Source: JBBSGD01 sp038254435
GTDB lineage: Bacteria; Actinomycetota; CADDZG01; WHSQ01
DNA: 5,926 nucleotides
Reading direction: 5' to 3'
NCBI GenBank assembly: GCA_038254435.1
Contig: JBBSGD010000092.1
Coordinates: 1 to 5,926, forward strand
The number at the start of each line of letters is the position of its first letter. Within the stretch, counting starts at the first letter, position 1. A model generated the notes under the pieces. That model searched no databases, had not been told where the DNA came from, and worked only from the letters and a program-made list of their open reading frames with translations. Below are positions 5,643-5,926 of this stretch, piece by piece. The translations under genes were made by a program, and so were the position numbers.

Positions 5643-5926
5643 ATGAAGACCCATTCGACAAAACCGAGCGAGATCACGCGTGAGTGGTGGCTCGTTGATG
5701 CCGACGGCGTGGTGCTCGGCCGCCTGGCGTCCGAGGTCGCAAAGCGGCTCATGGGCAAGCACAAGCCCGCCTACGCCCGCCACCTCGACACCGGCGACCA
5801 CGTGATAGTGATCAATGCCGCCAAGATCCTGCTCACCGGCAACAAGCTGACCCAAAAGCAGTGGCATCGTCATTCGGGCTATCCGGGCGGTCTCAAGTCG
5901 GTGTCCTACAGCAAGCTCATGCAGAC
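5643..5926 (+). CDS. rplM: 50S ribosomal protein L13 (uL13), 3' end missing
   Basis: uL13 is an early-assembling protein of the large subunit. Ninety-four codons are present, about two thirds of the usual 140-150 residues, and the frame is open at the window edge. Visible signatures are the start MKTHSTKPSEITREWWLVDA, then LGRLASEVAKRLMGKHKP, HLDTGDHVIVINAAKI, LTGNK and HRHSGYPGGLK, all in the family order. The ATG is preceded by GGAAGGA (5631-5637) with a 5-nt spacer. An 81-nt gap with a promoter separates it from truA. rplM is usually followed by rpsI, which would lie beyond the window. Confidence 0.97.
   Translation, partial: MKTHSTKPSEITREWWLVDADGVVLGRLASEVAKRLMGKHKPAYARHLDTGDHVIVINAAKILLTGNKLTQKQWHRHSGYPGGLKSVSYSKLMQ

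Noticed and set aside
4754..5683. 309-codon + strand frame overlapping truA
   Set aside because: It covers truA in another frame and runs into rplM. The product is Arg/Pro/Ala-rich without family motifs, so it is a shadow.

Overview
This is a high-G+C bacterial core-gene cluster. It corresponds to the distal end of the spc ribosomal protein operon plus the alpha operon and its usual actinobacterial followers. All eleven genes lie on the + strand in the order adk (5'-truncated), map, infA, rpmJ, rpsM, rpsK, rpsD, rpoA, rplQ, truA, rplM (3'-truncated). The layout, truA directly behind rplQ and followed by rplM, an IF1 that reads like the actinobacterial form, and an L17 with a long charged C-terminal tail together suggest an actinomycete. 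The zinc-type adenylate kinase LID and the four-cysteine S4 hint at a lineage outside the mycobacteria, perhaps a deep-branching class. This placement is inference, since no 16S gene or other marker is present.

Region 1-1279 holds the last three quarters of adenylate kinase and a complete type I methionine aminopeptidase, 30 nt apart. A 163-nt spacer follows (1280-1442) with a plausible extended -10 promoter. Region 1443-2619 packs IF1, L36, S13 and S11 with 7- to 13-nt gaps that hold the next Shine-Dalgarno sequence. These four genes start with GTG, GTG, GTG and TTG. Region 2619-4791 carries S4, the RNA polymerase alpha subunit and L17, all with ATG starts. Region 4788-5561 is truA, which appears to begin at a CTG codon overlapping the rplQ stop. 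An 81-nt gap then holds a good sigma70-type promoter (TTGACC, 17 nt, TATCCT) for rplM, whose first 94 codons close the window.

The products work together in making proteins: translation initiation (IF1), small- and large-subunit assembly (S13, S11, S4, L36, L17, L13), transcription (alpha), N-terminal Met removal (Map), tRNA pseudouridylation (TruA) and adenylate balance (Adk). I found no mobile element, CRISPR array, tRNA, rRNA or unknown gene system. The points worth a second look are the truA start, two candidate promoters, the L17 tail, the extended IF1 N-terminus and the clustered metal-binding cysteine motifs.
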